Origin: Riptortus pedestris
Lineage: Eukaryota; Arthropoda; Insecta; Hemiptera; Alydidae
Length of the DNA stretch: 64,000 nucleotides
Assembly (NCBI GenBank): GCA_019009955.1
Contig: CM032231.1
Location: forward strand, 113,553,501-113,617,500
Reading direction: 5' to 3'
Below, piece after piece: positions 1 to 11,146 of this stretch. The first letter of the stretch is position 1, and the number at the start of each line of letters is the position of its first letter. A program made the translations under genes and the position numbers. Below the pieces are notes generated by a model. The model was given only the letters and a program-made list of their open reading frames with translations. It had not been told where the DNA came from and did no database searches.

Positions 1-113
1 CACTGGTCCGATTTCAGCAATTGACGAATTTGATCTTTCTTTTAACATAAAACGATTAACTATCAAATTTGGAAACGATTAAACGAAAATTGCGACCGCT
101 AGATCGTTAACAG

Positions 114-159
<46 letters not shown>

Positions 160-280
160 GAGTATATATATATATATATATACAGTTTTGAACGGGCCTC
201 ATTTTCGTCATCTAGGTAGTATCGATGGACATTTGATGAGTACGACCTCAATAGCTGATTTCCCTTAATGGAAATCTGCT
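1..280 (-). mobile_element. HINE-like element, 5' half, cut by window edge
   Basis: Minus-strand copy covering the core, an interrupted (TA)n tract (about 119-181) and the 5' leader. It ends at the palindromic 5' terminus (TTTCCCTTAATGGAAATCTGCT, last base about 280). The 3' module lies outside the window, so the subtype is unknown. The leader differs from most copies by a short deletion in the ATTTGAAGAAATTTTTCGAAA part. Confidence 0.8.
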
Positions 281-311
281 AATAAAAGCTGTTGTAATTG
301 TACAATTTTAA

Positions 312-741
312 AAAAAGTCCGTCACGCAGGGGCTACGCAAACTAAGCAGATTTCCCGCGTAAAGTTATACAATAGAGAAATCTCCATACGAGTGCCGATG
401 AGTTACGGAAACGGCCGAACTAGCTTTCGGCGGGAATCAGCTCGTCCGTTACACTTAATAAAAATGCAAATATCTCGGTTAATATTCAAGATAGAGAATA
501 AATGTATAGAACAATATTTATAGTAAATTTAATTTGCAATAAGGCTGGATCTATAAAATTTTTCGATCCGACGTATAGTAATGGAGATATTTCTAATTTT
601 CAAAAATCCCCCCTCTAAATCCCCCTCCCACTGTTCCGATTTCAGCCGTTAACGAACTTGATCTTCCTTTTTAGATAAAACGATTAAATATCGAGTTTGG
701 TGAGGATTAAACAAAAATTGTGACCGCTAGAGTGTTAAAAG

Positions 742-783
<42 letters not shown>

Positions 784-888
784 GAACGGACATCATTTTC
801 GTCATCTCTTGGGAAGGATCGATGGACATGACAAAATCGCGTCATGAGGACAGCCTGAATAGCTGATTTCCCTTAAGGGAAATCTGTT
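312..888 (-). mobile_element. HINE-like element, module C
   Basis: Nearly full-length minus-strand copy. On the plus strand it begins AAAAAGTCCGTC with the hairpin arms CGCAG...CTACG (one arm mutated), then the C-type module (GGCCGAACTAGCTTTCGGCG), the core with a C-rich tract near 605-632, (TA)n at about 746-778, and the 5' palindrome ending near 888. Termini at both ends make it a useful reference copy. Confidence 0.85.
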
Positions 889-1422
889 AAAAGCTGACAA
901 AATGAAACGGTCTTGTATTGCTACATCAACAATTAATATAGACCTTTAAAGGTCAGAGTATACATAGTCTCGTAAAACAGTGTAGCAGCATATATAAGCA
1001 ATAAATAAGTGTGAAAATTGTAACAAAATGTTAACAATTACATAGAAATTTTAATAGCCAATCATCGAGCCGTTAGCCTACCGATACACGAAGTGAATAA
1101 ATTAATTAGCTTAATTGGTGAAGAGTGTATAAGGGTGTTAATTAAACTAACAAAGCAAATGTTATTCCGTCTCTGGATAATATTCAAGTTTTTGGCTCCA
1201 AGAGGTGGGCGATATGCAGGAACAGCAATTTCATATTCAAAACTAATATGCGATTTATAATTATTTAAAAAATGGAGATCATTATAAAATCCAGTCTCAT
1301 TACATTTATGAAGGGAGTATATCAATATATTCGATGCTGGCAGACATACCCATTATAAAAGAATGCAATGCTGATAAAACAGACTCATCTGCAGTTGAGC
1401 ATGATTGGTTCTACTACATTTT
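889..1422. other. Unassigned spacer
   Basis: AT-rich sequence between two HINE-like copies. Open frames are short and show no recognisable domain or coding bias. I see no repeat, RNA gene or regulatory signal here. Confidence 0.4.
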
Positions 1423-2018
1423 AGCAGATTTCCCTTATGGGAAATCAGCTATTGAGGTCGTACTCATGACGCGAGTTTCGAAAAATTTCTTCAAATGTCC
1501 ATCGATCCTAACCAGGAGATGACGAAAATGACGTCCGTTCAAAATTATATATATATATATATATATTTGTCTGTTAACGCTCTAGCGGTCGCAATTTTCG
1601 AACTCGATATTTAAAGGTTTTATGCAAAAATAAAGATCAAGTTCGTTAATGGCTGAAATCGGACCAGAGGGAGGAGGGGTTTAGAAGAGAAGATTTTCGA
1701 AAATCCGAAATATCGCCGATAATATACGTCGGATCGAAAATTTATATATAATCAATCTTATTGAAAATTAAATTTACTATAAATAATGTTATATACATTT
1801 ATTCTGTATCTTGAATATTAACCGAGATATTTTCATTTTTCTGTTTTCAGCTTCTGAGATGAGATCGGCTAACTTCGGGTCTAGTCGTGAGTTTCCGTCA
1901 AGAGCTAGTTCGGGCCGTTCCCGTAACTGTTTGACTCTCTATTCTGAAATTTCTCTATTGTAAAACTTCACGTGGGAAATCTGCTTAGTTTACGCAGCCC
2001 CTGCGTGACGGACTTTTT
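1423..2018 (+). mobile_element. HINE-like element, module C
   Basis: Plus-strand copy with both termini: AGCAGATTTCCCTTATGGG at the start and the hairpin ACGCAGCCCCTGCGT followed by GACGGACTTTTT at the end. The (TA)n tract is short (about 1547-1566). The 3' module is type C (AGCTAGTTCGGGCCG, CTGTTTGACTC). It lies in opposite orientation to the copy at 312-888. Confidence 0.85.
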
Positions 2019-2026
2019 CGATATGG

Positions 2027-2513
2027 CTCATAATAACGGAAATATTTTGAATTTTCGAATCCGAGGTCCGATATCAGCCAATAACAAATATCATCTTTAG
2101 TGCCGATTGAAACGGCTTAATATGTAGTACAGTATAGTTCGAATAAACATTTACGAGTTAAATATTGAATGATGACGACATCACAGTACATATTTGCATG
2201 TATCTCACACAGTAATAGTTCAATGAAAACCATATCATTGGTATTCAATCCTGGAATGGAGTGCTTCAAGGCATAAAAGCTTTTTGTTAATATGACATGA
2301 GTAGGGAGTAGGGGGTTTACGGATTGGCGAAAATTGAAATATGGAAATATCTCGGTTAATATTCAATATGGAGAAAACATCCATATAAAACACTTATACA
2401 ACACTATATTTACAATAAGACTGATTCTATACAATATTTCGATCCGACGCCCTTCCACCAGTCCGATTTTATCCCTTAAAAAACTTAATTTGCGAACGCT
2501 TGAGTGGTAACCG

Positions 2514-2550
<37 letters not shown>
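2027..2550 (-). mobile_element. Degenerate HINE-like element, module B
   Basis: Minus-strand old copy. Recognisable blocks are the ATTTGCATGTATCTC/GTTCAATGAAAAC segment, ATGACATGAGTAGG and ATCTCGGTTAATATTCAA, followed by GATTCTATACAATATTTCGATCCGACG, a shrunken C-rich region, AACGCTTGAGTGG and a (TA)n tract at about 2519-2552. The leader beyond (TA)n is missing; retrotransposon 3' sequence follows directly. Confidence 0.65.
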
Positions 2551-2556
<6 letters not shown>

Positions 2557-4727
2557 TTTCTTTTGCGCATTACCCATGCACAAAGGGCGTTTATTTGCTA
2601 CATGTACCATACTATTACAGTATATAACATGTATGTTCATAATACATCGTGTTTTGTGTACAAGAATGATGTTCATAAATTTGTTCTTAAAATTAAAAAA
2701 TAAAATAAAAAGAAAAGAAAAGGAAACAAAAGAGAAAAAAAACAAATAAAAATGAAAAAAAAAATAAATAATATACATAATAAAAGAACAAACAATCAAT
2801 AAGAGAAATCGGAACAATCCAATAACATGTTAATTTAACTTCATTCAGAAAGTTATGCCACTCATTCTAATGCATTATTCTTGATGTAGGCGTTAAAAAG
2901 AAAAAAGAATGGAAGGAAGACTTAATATATTATTTTTTAAGTACGGTGTTTAAAACGTCCGCTGTTTCTATTAAGGTTTTAGAAAAATTCCTAAATACTA
3001 ATGGGTATTTTTTAAACAAACTCTTTAAATCCATTGGCCACTGGTCTTTGTTTCTGAGAAGGGTTTGTTGGAGTGTAATTGTGTAGTAAGTGTGCAAGTG
3101 TAGATGAGGTGTTCTATAGTCTGTTCACTCGTTCTGTCACAGGGGCAGTTTCTGTCATTTAGTATTTTGAGCCTATGTAAATAAGATTTTAAATAGTCCC
3201 GTGTCCAGTACGTAGTACTTGTGTAGAGTAATAGTCAGTAGCAGTACAAGTGTTGAGGTATTCCTCAATATTTGGGATGAATGTTTTTAAATGCTTGCCT
3301 TTCTCTGTTTTGTCCCATCGCTCCTGCCACTGTTTTATTGTGTCCGTGCGTAACGTGTATTGTAGACTTTGTTTTGTTATGTTGGAGTATGTTATGGGAA
3401 TGTTTTGGTCCTTGGATGTATTTTTTGCAATTTTGTCAACTAATTCGTTTTCGTAAAGTCCGGCATGTCCTTTGACCCAAGTCAAATATATTTTTGTGTT
3501 GTTGTTTTGAATGTCTATTATTAGTTGCCTACTTTGTTCTGTCAATGGGTTATGTATGTCAGTGTTCAATAGTTTTTGTATTGTTACCTTGCTGTCTGTG
3601 TTTATTGTTACTTCTGTAATTTGTTTATTATTTGGTTTTACGTATTCCAGTGCGTTCATTAATGCAAGCGCTTCAGCTTGGTTGTTTGTACATAAAGGTC
3701 CTAGTCGGTATTTAAGTACGTCAGTGAGTATATTCTTGTGAAAGACAATAAAAGTGCATCCTACATATTTTTTCTCCTTACTTCCGTCTGTGTAGATTTG
3801 AAATTCTGTTGTGTGAGTTGGAGTCAGTTCTATGTGTGGGTGTATAGCAGGATGTGCACATTTTGAGTAATGTAAGGGTTTTTCAATGTCGGATGAGTTA
3901 ATGTTTTGTATATGTGTGTTTTCATGTGGTAATAAATATTGTGTTTTTTGTTGATTTGCAAGTAATGAGATGGGTGTTATTCTCGCCAGAACACAGGCAG
4001 CTTCATATGAAATTGTTCTAAATCCCTTTATTATCTTCAAAGCCATCAGTCTCTGAACTCTCTCCTTTTTCCTTAAATTGTATTGCCGCTGTAAACCTTC
4101 ATGCCAGGCAGTGATGGCGTAAGTCATTGCAGGTTGTATTGGTGCAGAGTATATAGTCCGTAATGTGTCTGCTTGTAGTCCCCAAGTCAGTTTTGTTGCT
4201 ATTGAAAGTAGGTTTATATGTTTCAGTAGTTTTGTTTCTAGATGTTGAATGTGGGCGTTCGAAGTTGGTTTACTGTCAAAAATTATTCCCAAGTATTTAA
4301 TTGTGTTTGCTTTAGTAAGGGTTTGTCCTTGTAACCTGATGTCAAATGATAGAGTTGTCCTTGATCTGCTAAATACTGTGTAGGATGATTTGTCTGTATT
4401 GAATTTCAATTTGTTTTTATGAGCCCATTGTTCAGTAACGTCTAGAATTGAGTTAGTTATGGTCTGTGTCTGTCCAGGAATCTTTGATTTTACCAAAATT
4501 ATAATATCGTAGATAGCTGCGTGTTTCGTGTTAATTAAATGTAATAGTTCATCAATAATTAGGTTCCATAAAAGTGGAAAACAACTTGAAACTTGAGGTG
4601 TTCCTATTGTTTGAGCTTTAGTGATCATTAGATTGGGTGTACTGAAAGAGGTTTGGCGATTAGTAAAATATGAGAAGATAAGTTTGTATACATTTTTAGG
4701 ACATTTCTTTATTAGGAGAGAGTATAT

Positions 4728-4740
<13 letters not shown>
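2551..4740 (-). mobile_element. 5'-truncated non-LTR retrotransposon, R1/LOA-like
   Basis: Minus-strand element made of a reverse transcriptase tail, RNase H domain, C-terminal cysteine motif and an A/T-rich 3' region. That region runs to about 2551 with a tail-like end (CAAATAAACGCCC...). The 5' boundary falls in a CA/TA microsatellite at about 4729-4791, which probably replaces or truncates the 5' part. It is dead because of several frame and active-site lesions. Assignment to R1/LOA rests on domain order (RT, then RNase H, then CxC...H...C) and is inference. Confidence 0.8.
3020..3189 (-). pseudogene. Frameshifted C-terminal cysteine motif of the same retrotransposon
   Basis: Downstream of the stop at 3189, another minus-strand frame reads a conserved non-LTR tail: YLKSYLHRL, then CPCD, then QTIEHLIYTC, ending at a stop near 3029. 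The C-x-C...H...C spacing is typical of the C-terminal region of R1/LOA/I-type ORF2 proteins and is thought to bind nucleic acid. A single indel near 3190 separates it from the RNase H frame. Confidence 0.7.
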
Positions 4741-4792
<52 letters not shown>

Positions 4793-4856
4793 AAAAGAAA
4801 GGATAAAAATCTTCTGCATCCCTAGTAGATACGGAGAAATTTTCAATTTTCGCCAT
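3189..4856 (-). pseudogene. Reverse transcriptase-RNase H fragment (555 codons, non-LTR ORF2 type)
   Basis: The first ~55 residues are an artefact of reading the (TA)n tract as Tyr-Ile. Real homology starts near CPKNVYKLI. RT palm signatures follow: TPQ with the expected G changed to V, then LLWNLIIDELLHLI. The catalytic tyrosine-Ala-Asp-Asp motif is lost (AIYDIIILV, about residue 115), so polymerase activity should be absent. Residues ~352-481 form an RNase H domain with all key positions visible: YTDGSK, NNQAEAL, TDSK and VKGHAG...NELVDKIA (D-E-D-H-D). The open frame ends just after GHGTI. A different frame of the same strand continues the protein, so a frameshift lies near 3190. Retention of RNase H residues but not RT residues suggests random decay rather than selection. 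Confidence 0.85.
4729..4791. repeat. (CA)n(TA)n microsatellite
   Basis: A short CA run grades into about 50 bp of TA at the 5' truncation of the retrotransposon. Flanks do not match the usual HINE-like flanks of a TA tract, so this one is a separate microsatellite. Confidence 0.9.
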
Positions 4857-5013
4857 ACCCTACCCCCAATTCCTTCCCCTCAATCTACCAAAAGATGAGA
4901 TTCAAAAAGGGATGTTACAGCTGTCATAATTATGGAGGTTATACATTGTTCAGGTGTGTTGGATGCGCGAAACAATCTGGGCACTGAGTAGCTGTAAGGC
5001 AATATATTCCATT

Positions 5014-6280
5014 TAGATTTCTCTTAAGGTAAATCTACAGTTAAGGTTGTAGCCTTGACGCGATTATCGAAAATTTTTGAAAAGATCCATTGATAAAACT
5101 ATATATTTATCAGTTAACGCTACAGCGGTCGCAGTATTCGATTAGTCAGTTACATAATGCGATACTTAAACGTTCCATTTAAAATTAATAAATTTCGTTA
5201 AAGGCCGAAATCTGACCAGTAGGAGGGGAGTTTGGGGTTAAGGATGGGGCAAATTTCGAAAATAGAAAATATCGCCGATATTCTACGTTGGATCGAAAAT
5301 TGAATAAAACCAATCTTATTTTAAACGTAATTAATTGCCTATAAATGTTGTTATATACATATTTTCTGTAATATGAGACCTTTACTATGCGAGATACTTG
5401 TGGTAATTCGTTGTGAGATGACGTCATCGATTTAAGTCTTACTTGTCTCATGCTTATTGGCTTTATACCATACACGACATTTAAACGTTTTAAACAACAA
5501 AAATCATATTTGTTGTAGCCTAAAATCGAACCAGGAATAAAGAGGGGGGGGGTTATTAGGGTGGTGGATTCGAAAAGTTAGTTTACTATGAATGTTGTTA
5601 TATACATTTTTTCTCAATCATGAGTTTTAATCGAGATATTTGTATTTTTTTTTAAGTTTTCAGCCCTGGAAACGCACATTCCCACAATTGTTATACAAAC
5701 AATAAGCTACAATATGATGAAACACGTAACGGTAAGCTAAAATACCAAATATTGTTTTCATAGAAATTTTACTGTGTGAAATATGTGCATATAATTTCGG
5801 TGTGAAGTAATCAGTGTAATTTTACGGAACTACTGAGTTTCGTTTGATTAACACCACAACCGACATATAACTATTTCATGGGATCAACTGAAAATTAGGC
5901 AATAACTAAAATTGGCCATTATACTAAAATACCTTGGTTACTTTATCGGAAACTTTTATATACCCAATGTTGTTGTATTTTTAATTTTGTACAACTATTG
6001 TTTTATGCATGTTTTCTCTTACTCAAATATTAATCGAGTTATTTGATTTTTTCTTTTGTTTGGTTTTAGCTTTTTGTAAGCCCCCACATCTACTCAACCG
6101 ATTTTCACGTAAAGTACCTCTGTCACTAAACATCTTAAGTCCAACTAACATTGCAATTATCCTGTTTATATAGGGTTCTTACTGAACGAAAACTAGAGAA
6201 TTGATAGTCAAATGAGATCAGAAAAGTATTATGTTCATGTACGTGGGAAATCTGCTTAGTTTACGCCACACATGCACAGC
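5014..6280 (+). mobile_element. Old, fragmented HINE-like sequence, module B
   Basis: A plus-strand string of decayed blocks: a leader-like start (AGATTTCTCTTAAGGTAAATC), TATATATTTATCAGTTAACGCTACAGCGGTCGC, and a G-rich core near 5219-5250. Part of the core is repeated near 5520-5670. Type-B segments follow (CCAAATATTGTTTTCATAGAA; AAGCCCCCACATCTACTCA), then a final GTGGGAAATCTGCTTAGTTTACGC near 6242-6268 with a damaged hairpin. The doubled core implies at least two merged copies. Confidence 0.55.
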
Positions 6281-6481
6281 AATAATTATGAGCTCTCCCA
6301 ACACTTCAGTGCAGTTTTAGTTGAACTTCAGTGCTTTGATTCGAGTGGTCGTGAGTTATAAGAAAGTGGGCTTAAACGTGCATATTGTCGTTAATTGTGA
6401 CAAATAATTTACCTAGTGTATAGTGCCTCCCCAAATAAATCGTGAAGTGATAAACACATTAGTGTTTCCGTATATAATTTT
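6281..6481. other. Unassigned spacer
   Basis: Roughly 200 bp of non-HINE sequence (CAGTGCTTTGATTCG; GTGCCTCCCCAAATAAATCG) between two HINE-like blocks. It could be part of another element's leader, but I cannot name it. Confidence 0.3.
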
Positions 6482-7225
6482 ACTTTACCTGAAAAATCGA
6501 AACATCTCCGTTACTATACGTCGGATCGAAAAATTGTACAGAATCAATCTCATTGCAAATTATATATTGAGGTTGTAATCTTGACGAGATTTTCAAAATT
6601 TTTCTTCTAATGCCCATCGATGGCTACCCAGGAGATGACTTGAGGTCCGTTCAAAAGCTGTTCGGATATATATATATATCGACTCTCGATATATATATTT
6701 CTCTTTTGTAAAACTTCTACGTGGAAATATTTGTCTGTTACGCAGCCTGCGTGACGGACTTTTTTGTTTTTTCGTTACCAAACTTGATATATAATCGTTT
6801 TATACAAAACGAAAGATCAAGTTCGTTAACGACTGAAATCTCGGACCAGGGGAAGGTGGGGGGTTTAGAGGGGGAGAATTTCGAAAATCCTTAATATCTC
6901 CGTTATTATGCGTCGGATCGAAAAAATGTATAGAACCAACCTTAGTGCAAATGTAATGTTCTATAAATGTTGTTATGTACATTTTTTCACTATCTTGATT
7001 ATTAACTGAGTTATTTGCATTGTTTTAGTTTTCGGTCTTCAGTAAAGCCCCACTCCTACTCATCTCATATTAACAATATTCTATTATGTTATGAAGCACT
7101 TTATTTGAAGCTTAAATACCAAATATTGTTCTCATTGAACTTTTAAGTTTTGAGATAAATTCCAATACGTAGCGCACGTGGGAAATCTGCTTAGTTAACG
7201 CAGCCCCTGCGTGACGGACGTTTTT
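6482..7225 (+). mobile_element. Chimeric HINE-like element, module B
   Basis: Plus-strand copy in scrambled order. It starts with a core piece (ATCTCCGTTACTATACGTCGG), jumps to the leader (TTGAGGTTGTAATCTTGACG), and reaches a short TA tract. It then contains a 3'-end segment (AAAACTTCTACGTGG ... CGCAGCCTGCGTGACGGAC, about 6716-6756) before returning to the normal core and a complete type-B 3' end with hairpin at 7198-7225. Two 3' ends in one copy indicate recombination or template switching between copies. Confidence 0.7.
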
Positions 7226-7469
7226 GTCCTTGCATGGTAGTTAATACGTCAGTCACTGAATAAATTACTCAGGCAGGTATGTATGAAAAATAACTAGTCT
7301 TCGTGGTGGTTACCTTTTTTGAGTGTAATATGGGACAATGATCAATAAGTCTATTTGAAAAATAATTAAGAAATACATAAAAACTTTAATTCCAAAGAGG
7401 AATAAACTCTAGTTGTTTTCATGTAAAAGTCTTACACGATTCAGAATTTTTAACAACATACAGAAATTC

Positions 7470-7542
<73 letters not shown>

Positions 7543-7984
7543 CATAAGCTACCTTTGAAAATATTTCCTCAAAAAGTCCAATTATGAGTTCTTACGGTAA
7601 TCCGGAATCAAGTACTATTACCTCGACTAGCTTAGATTACTGGTCTCTTTGCGGCCCCAATTCCAAGGCTTTATAAAACATCAGAGGGGCTTATTCTATT
7701 TCCGTCCGGTCTTCCTTCAAAGCTTTTCCTTCAGGACAATTTCCCCTCAAGGATTCCGTCTTTTGCCGCCGCTTTTCCTCCTTCTGTGAACGACCATTAT
7801 CCCGATTACAAGGAAATAGCGGCATGTTTCTCCTTCCCATCATTTACGTTTGACTTCTTGCAATAATGAGGGCGGTAGGGGGGTATTATGAATAGGATGT
7901 TTTGTAACATTTGAGAAGGAAATAAAAAAAAAGAAAAAAAGTCAATACTTGTATTTATGATAAGAACGTTTTGCTGCTGAATTT
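7226..7984. other. Non-repetitive spacer with a GC-richer block
   Basis: Contains a (TA)n tract at 7471-7548. From about 7620 to 7870 lies a pyrimidine-rich, more GC-rich block (GCGGCCCCAATTCC; TTTTGCCGCCGCTTTTCC) unlike the surrounding repeats. No open frame of note. It could be a conserved noncoding element; nothing in the sequence proves it. Confidence 0.35.
7471..7548. repeat. (TA)n microsatellite
   Basis: About 78 bp of pure TA ending in CATACATA. It lacks HINE-like flanking blocks, so it appears independent of that family. Confidence 0.95.
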
Positions 7985-8604
7985 CTATAGTTCCGTTACT
8001 ATACGTCTCGTCAAAAAATTATATAGAACCAATCCTATTGAAAATTGAATTATCTGTAAATATTGTTATATATATATTTTTTCTAGTTCTCCACTTTGAG
8101 TAAACTTCTACTCCTACTCGTGTAATATAAATAATAAGCTGTTATACCATGAACTACTTCATTAAATGTTAAATGCCAAATATTGTTCTCATTGAACTCG
8201 ATCCCCTCTTTCTTTTTGTTCTTGGATTACTAAAATTTAAGTGATTCAGCTTAAAAGTATTCTGATTCATTATGAATTACAGCACTAGCTAAAGTAAATG
8301 GTTTTCAATGAAATTAATATGTTATATTTAGATATATTTCATTAATTCTTTTTCTTTCCGGAATATTTTAATATATCTATTCAGCTCTGCAAGGTTGACT
8401 AAACCGTTTGTTTACAATTCAGAAGCGCTTTCCGTTGTAAAGATTATTATCTTGTAAATTGACTGAGATTTATCGTACACCGTTTGTATTTATTCAGTTA
8501 ATATTTACTGTGGTGTTAACAGTATGTAGATTTATGAAATGTAAACCTTCACGTGGGAAATCTGCTTAGGTTACGCAGCTCCTGCGTGACGGACTTTTTT
8601 TTTT
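7985..8604 (+). mobile_element. HINE-like element, module D, 5'-truncated
   Basis: Starts inside the core (GTTCCGTTACTATACGTC) and runs through type-B sequence into the long D module (GATATATTTCATTAATTCTTTTTCTTTCCGG; GTTTGTTTACAATTCAGAAG; GTATTTATTCAGTTAATATT). It ends in CACGTGGGAAATCTGCTTAGG, the hairpin, GACGGAC and a long T run. No TA tract or 5' terminus. Confidence 0.75.
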
Positions 8605-9634
8605 ATAGATGTTCTTTATTAAATTTTATTAAACTTGGATTTAGCTGTTTTTCGTAAAACTTATTTGGGTTGGTTTTAGTGATGACCTATTGAGTGTTTA
8701 ATAAACATATGTTGAGATATTTGTATCAAATTTCACATTTAAACTTTGAAGAAAAAGGTAACGGATAATGGCTACAATCTCAATATCTGATGTCTCTTAT
8801 GAAAAATCTCATAATCTATCTGAATTTAATGCAACGCTCGTTACAAATAAAGATCTTCTTATATAGATTCTGTGTATGGAATTACCTGTGATGTCTTCGA
8901 GAGTATTTGACAAGTACTTTTGATGGAATAGCATAATCTTCCAATTTATCGAATGGTGTATAATACATTTATGATTAATATATATTGAGTCCATTTGTCT
9001 CGTACTCAGCGCCCGTCAGCAGAATTAACATCAGTGTTATATATGCTGTCGAACTAATATGGTAAATCAGTATATTTATGTATAAAATAATGTTTGCAAT
9101 GATTTTCAACCCATAATGGACTTGTCAGATATTATTGTTGATAGGCATTGCATCCCCGAAATTCCATTACCAATCGTGGGATTTTGAATGTTGACGGCAG
9201 TCCAGTCACATTAGAACGTTTCGTATCTTAGATAGCATCCAATAATATTTTCCTTGACTCGGAAAGAAAATATGCTTATCACTTGAAAAGAATGTATTTT
9301 ACCAAATGTGGGACCTGAATATCCAAGGCGCAAGTAATACATCAAAAACCCATTAGAGAAGTTGGATATTTTAAGATTTAGAAAATAAAAATAACGGATT
9401 CACAAGAAATGATAATTGTTAATCTTGAATAACTCCATAGTTTCAAGACTTATAAAAAGTTTAAATTCAATTCACTTATGTTATAAGTATTACCACAGTC
9501 TTAACTAGACCTTTACTGCAATTTAGATCACATCTGCATTAATAATTTTAAAGAACAGGAAATAAATGTACAACTTTGTTAACAAAAGTGATCAATGTCA
9601 CATGGATTAATTTTACATTTACTAATATAATGAC
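8605..9634. other. Unassigned AT-rich spacer
   Basis: About 1 kb with no recognised element. The short minus-strand frame near 8809-8994 looks random. I see no tRNA, repeat or promoter that I can support. Confidence 0.4.
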
Positions 9635-9939
9635 AAAAAAAAAGTCCGTCACATAGGGGCTGCGTAAACTAAGCAGATTTTTCACGTGAAGTTTTACAAT
9701 AGAGAAATCTGTCTAATAATAACGGTAGTAGTAAGGAATCTCTAAACCTATTCACGAGGGACGAACAGTTACGGAAACGGCCGAACTAGCTCTCGGTGGA
9801 GAGTCCCGAACATAGCCGACTCTTGCAGACCACACACACAGTACAAATGCAAATATCTCGGTTAATGTTCAAGATACAGGAAAAATGTATAGATCAATAT
9901 TTATAGTAAATTTGCTTTGCAATAAGGTTATTTCTATAC

Positions 9940-9984
<45 letters not shown>

Positions 9985-9990
9985 CACACA

Positions 9991-10035
<45 letters not shown>

Positions 10036-10153
10036 GAACGGACCTCATTTTCGTCATCTCCATGGTAGGATTGATGGACATTTGAAGAAATTTTTCGGAA
10101 ATCGCGTCATGAGTACGACCTCAATAGCTGATTTCCCTTAAGGGAAATCTGCT
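9635..10153 (-). mobile_element. HINE-like element, module A, core deleted
   Basis: Minus-strand copy with both termini. Module A is present (CTATTCACGAGGGACGAACAG; CGGCCGAACTAGCTCTCGG). The core is cut off after TTTCTATACAT and passes directly into two TA tracts (about 9942-9981 and 9993-10030). The G/C-rich core and the GCTCTAGCGGTCGC block are missing. The 5' leader and palindrome (CCCTTAAGGG) are intact. Confidence 0.85.
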
Positions 10154-10189
10154 AATAAAATCGTCTAAGTTGATTAGAAGAGGATGCTA

Positions 10190-10255
10190 ATGTGTAGATA
10201 ACCCGTCCAGATGGGTTATAGCATAAAGTAAACGTTACTAAATAACTAAAACTTC
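10190..10255 (+). mobile_element. SINE 3' fragment (weak)
   Basis: The stretch GTAGATAACCCGTCC...AGCATAAAGTAAACGTTACTAAATAA resembles the 3' end of the tRNA-derived SINE described elsewhere in the window. The rest of the SINE is absent. Confidence 0.4.
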
Positions 10256-10597
10256 ATTAAACTTTTTTATTACTAATTTATATTAAGCCCTTAAACATAA
10301 ACAGCAAAATTGCTGTCATTCATTTGTTTTACCTGAGATATAAGCAGTTAGGCAAAATGTACGATTAGAATTGCTGTAATCCGAAAACTAATTGATATAA
10401 TAATGGTTTCCCGTCAAAATATAAATATTGGAAAATCGGTGGGATTAAATAATCCAGTTATTGCTTTCAAATTTGTCATATTTATAGTTTTGAGCAAGGT
10501 GAATGGAAAGTCTATTGGACGATGATTGACGAATTTATTTTCCCATATTTATTTTTAGCTGGTGGTGAGGGAGATCAATGGTTAATCACAAAACTTT

Positions 10598-10649
10598 TTT
10601 ATGGCTCCTCACAATTTTATTTCTTATACACGCTGAGCGCTTTCGGGTA
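10598..10649 (+). repeat. Partial direct repeat of the foldback arm
   Basis: ATGGCTCCTCACAATTTTAT followed by TTCTTATAC and CGCTGAGCGCTTTCGGG. This nearly repeats bases 10785-10838 inside the neighbouring foldback, with a small deletion (CATAA missing). A partial direct copy beside an inverted pair recalls the tandem and inverted organisation of Penelope-like elements, but that is only a suggestion. Confidence 0.6.
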
Positions 10650-11133
10650 CAGCAGAATGCCTTAACAAACTTTAATAATATGTTATCTCCGTGCGGTAAA
10701 ATGATACAATCAATTTATTTTGACAGTAAACTAGATTTATTTTATCCCAAGAACGAAAAAAAAATCGTTTAACACAAAACATTTTTATGGCTCCTCACAA
10801 TTTTATTTCTTATACCATAAACGCTGAGTGCTTTCGGGGACTAAATCCCCATCCTCACTGCACTGTGCATCGGCAGGGTTTAGCCGTGTAGCAAGTCTAT
10901 AGGATCGCCCTACGCTCTGACGCTCTGAGGATGGGGATTTAGTCCCCGAAAGCACTCAGCGTTTATGGTATAAGAAATAAAATTCTGAGGAGCCATAAAA
11001 ATGTTTTGTGTTAAACGAATTTTTTTTCGTTCTTGGGATAAAATAAATCTAGTTTACTGTCAAAATAAATTGATTGTATCATTTTACCGCACGGAGATAA
11101 CATATTATTAAAGTTTGTTAAGGCATTCTGCTG
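10650..11133. repeat. Near-perfect 208-bp inverted repeat (foldback)
   Basis: Left arm 10650-10857 starts CAGCAGAATGCC and ends CCCCATCCTCA. Right arm 10926-11133 is its reverse complement, with only a few differences (one C/G in CTCCTCAC/G and a small indel in the A run). A 68-bp GC-rich loop (10858-10925) separates them. The arms must be young or maintained by gene conversion. The open frame at 10578-10772 lies across the left arm and is not credible as a gene. Confidence 0.9.
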
Positions 11134-11146
11134 TAATACGATAGAA

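Noticed and set aside
2551..2817. Overlapping small frames near 2500-2817
   Set aside because: They fall in the TA tract and A/T-rich 3' region of a retrotransposon and have homopolymer-driven composition.
10578..10772. 65-codon frame with a signal-peptide-like start (FLWLLTILFLIHA)
   Set aside because: It crosses the direct repeat and foldback arm border; hydrophobicity comes from TTTTAT-rich repeat sequence.
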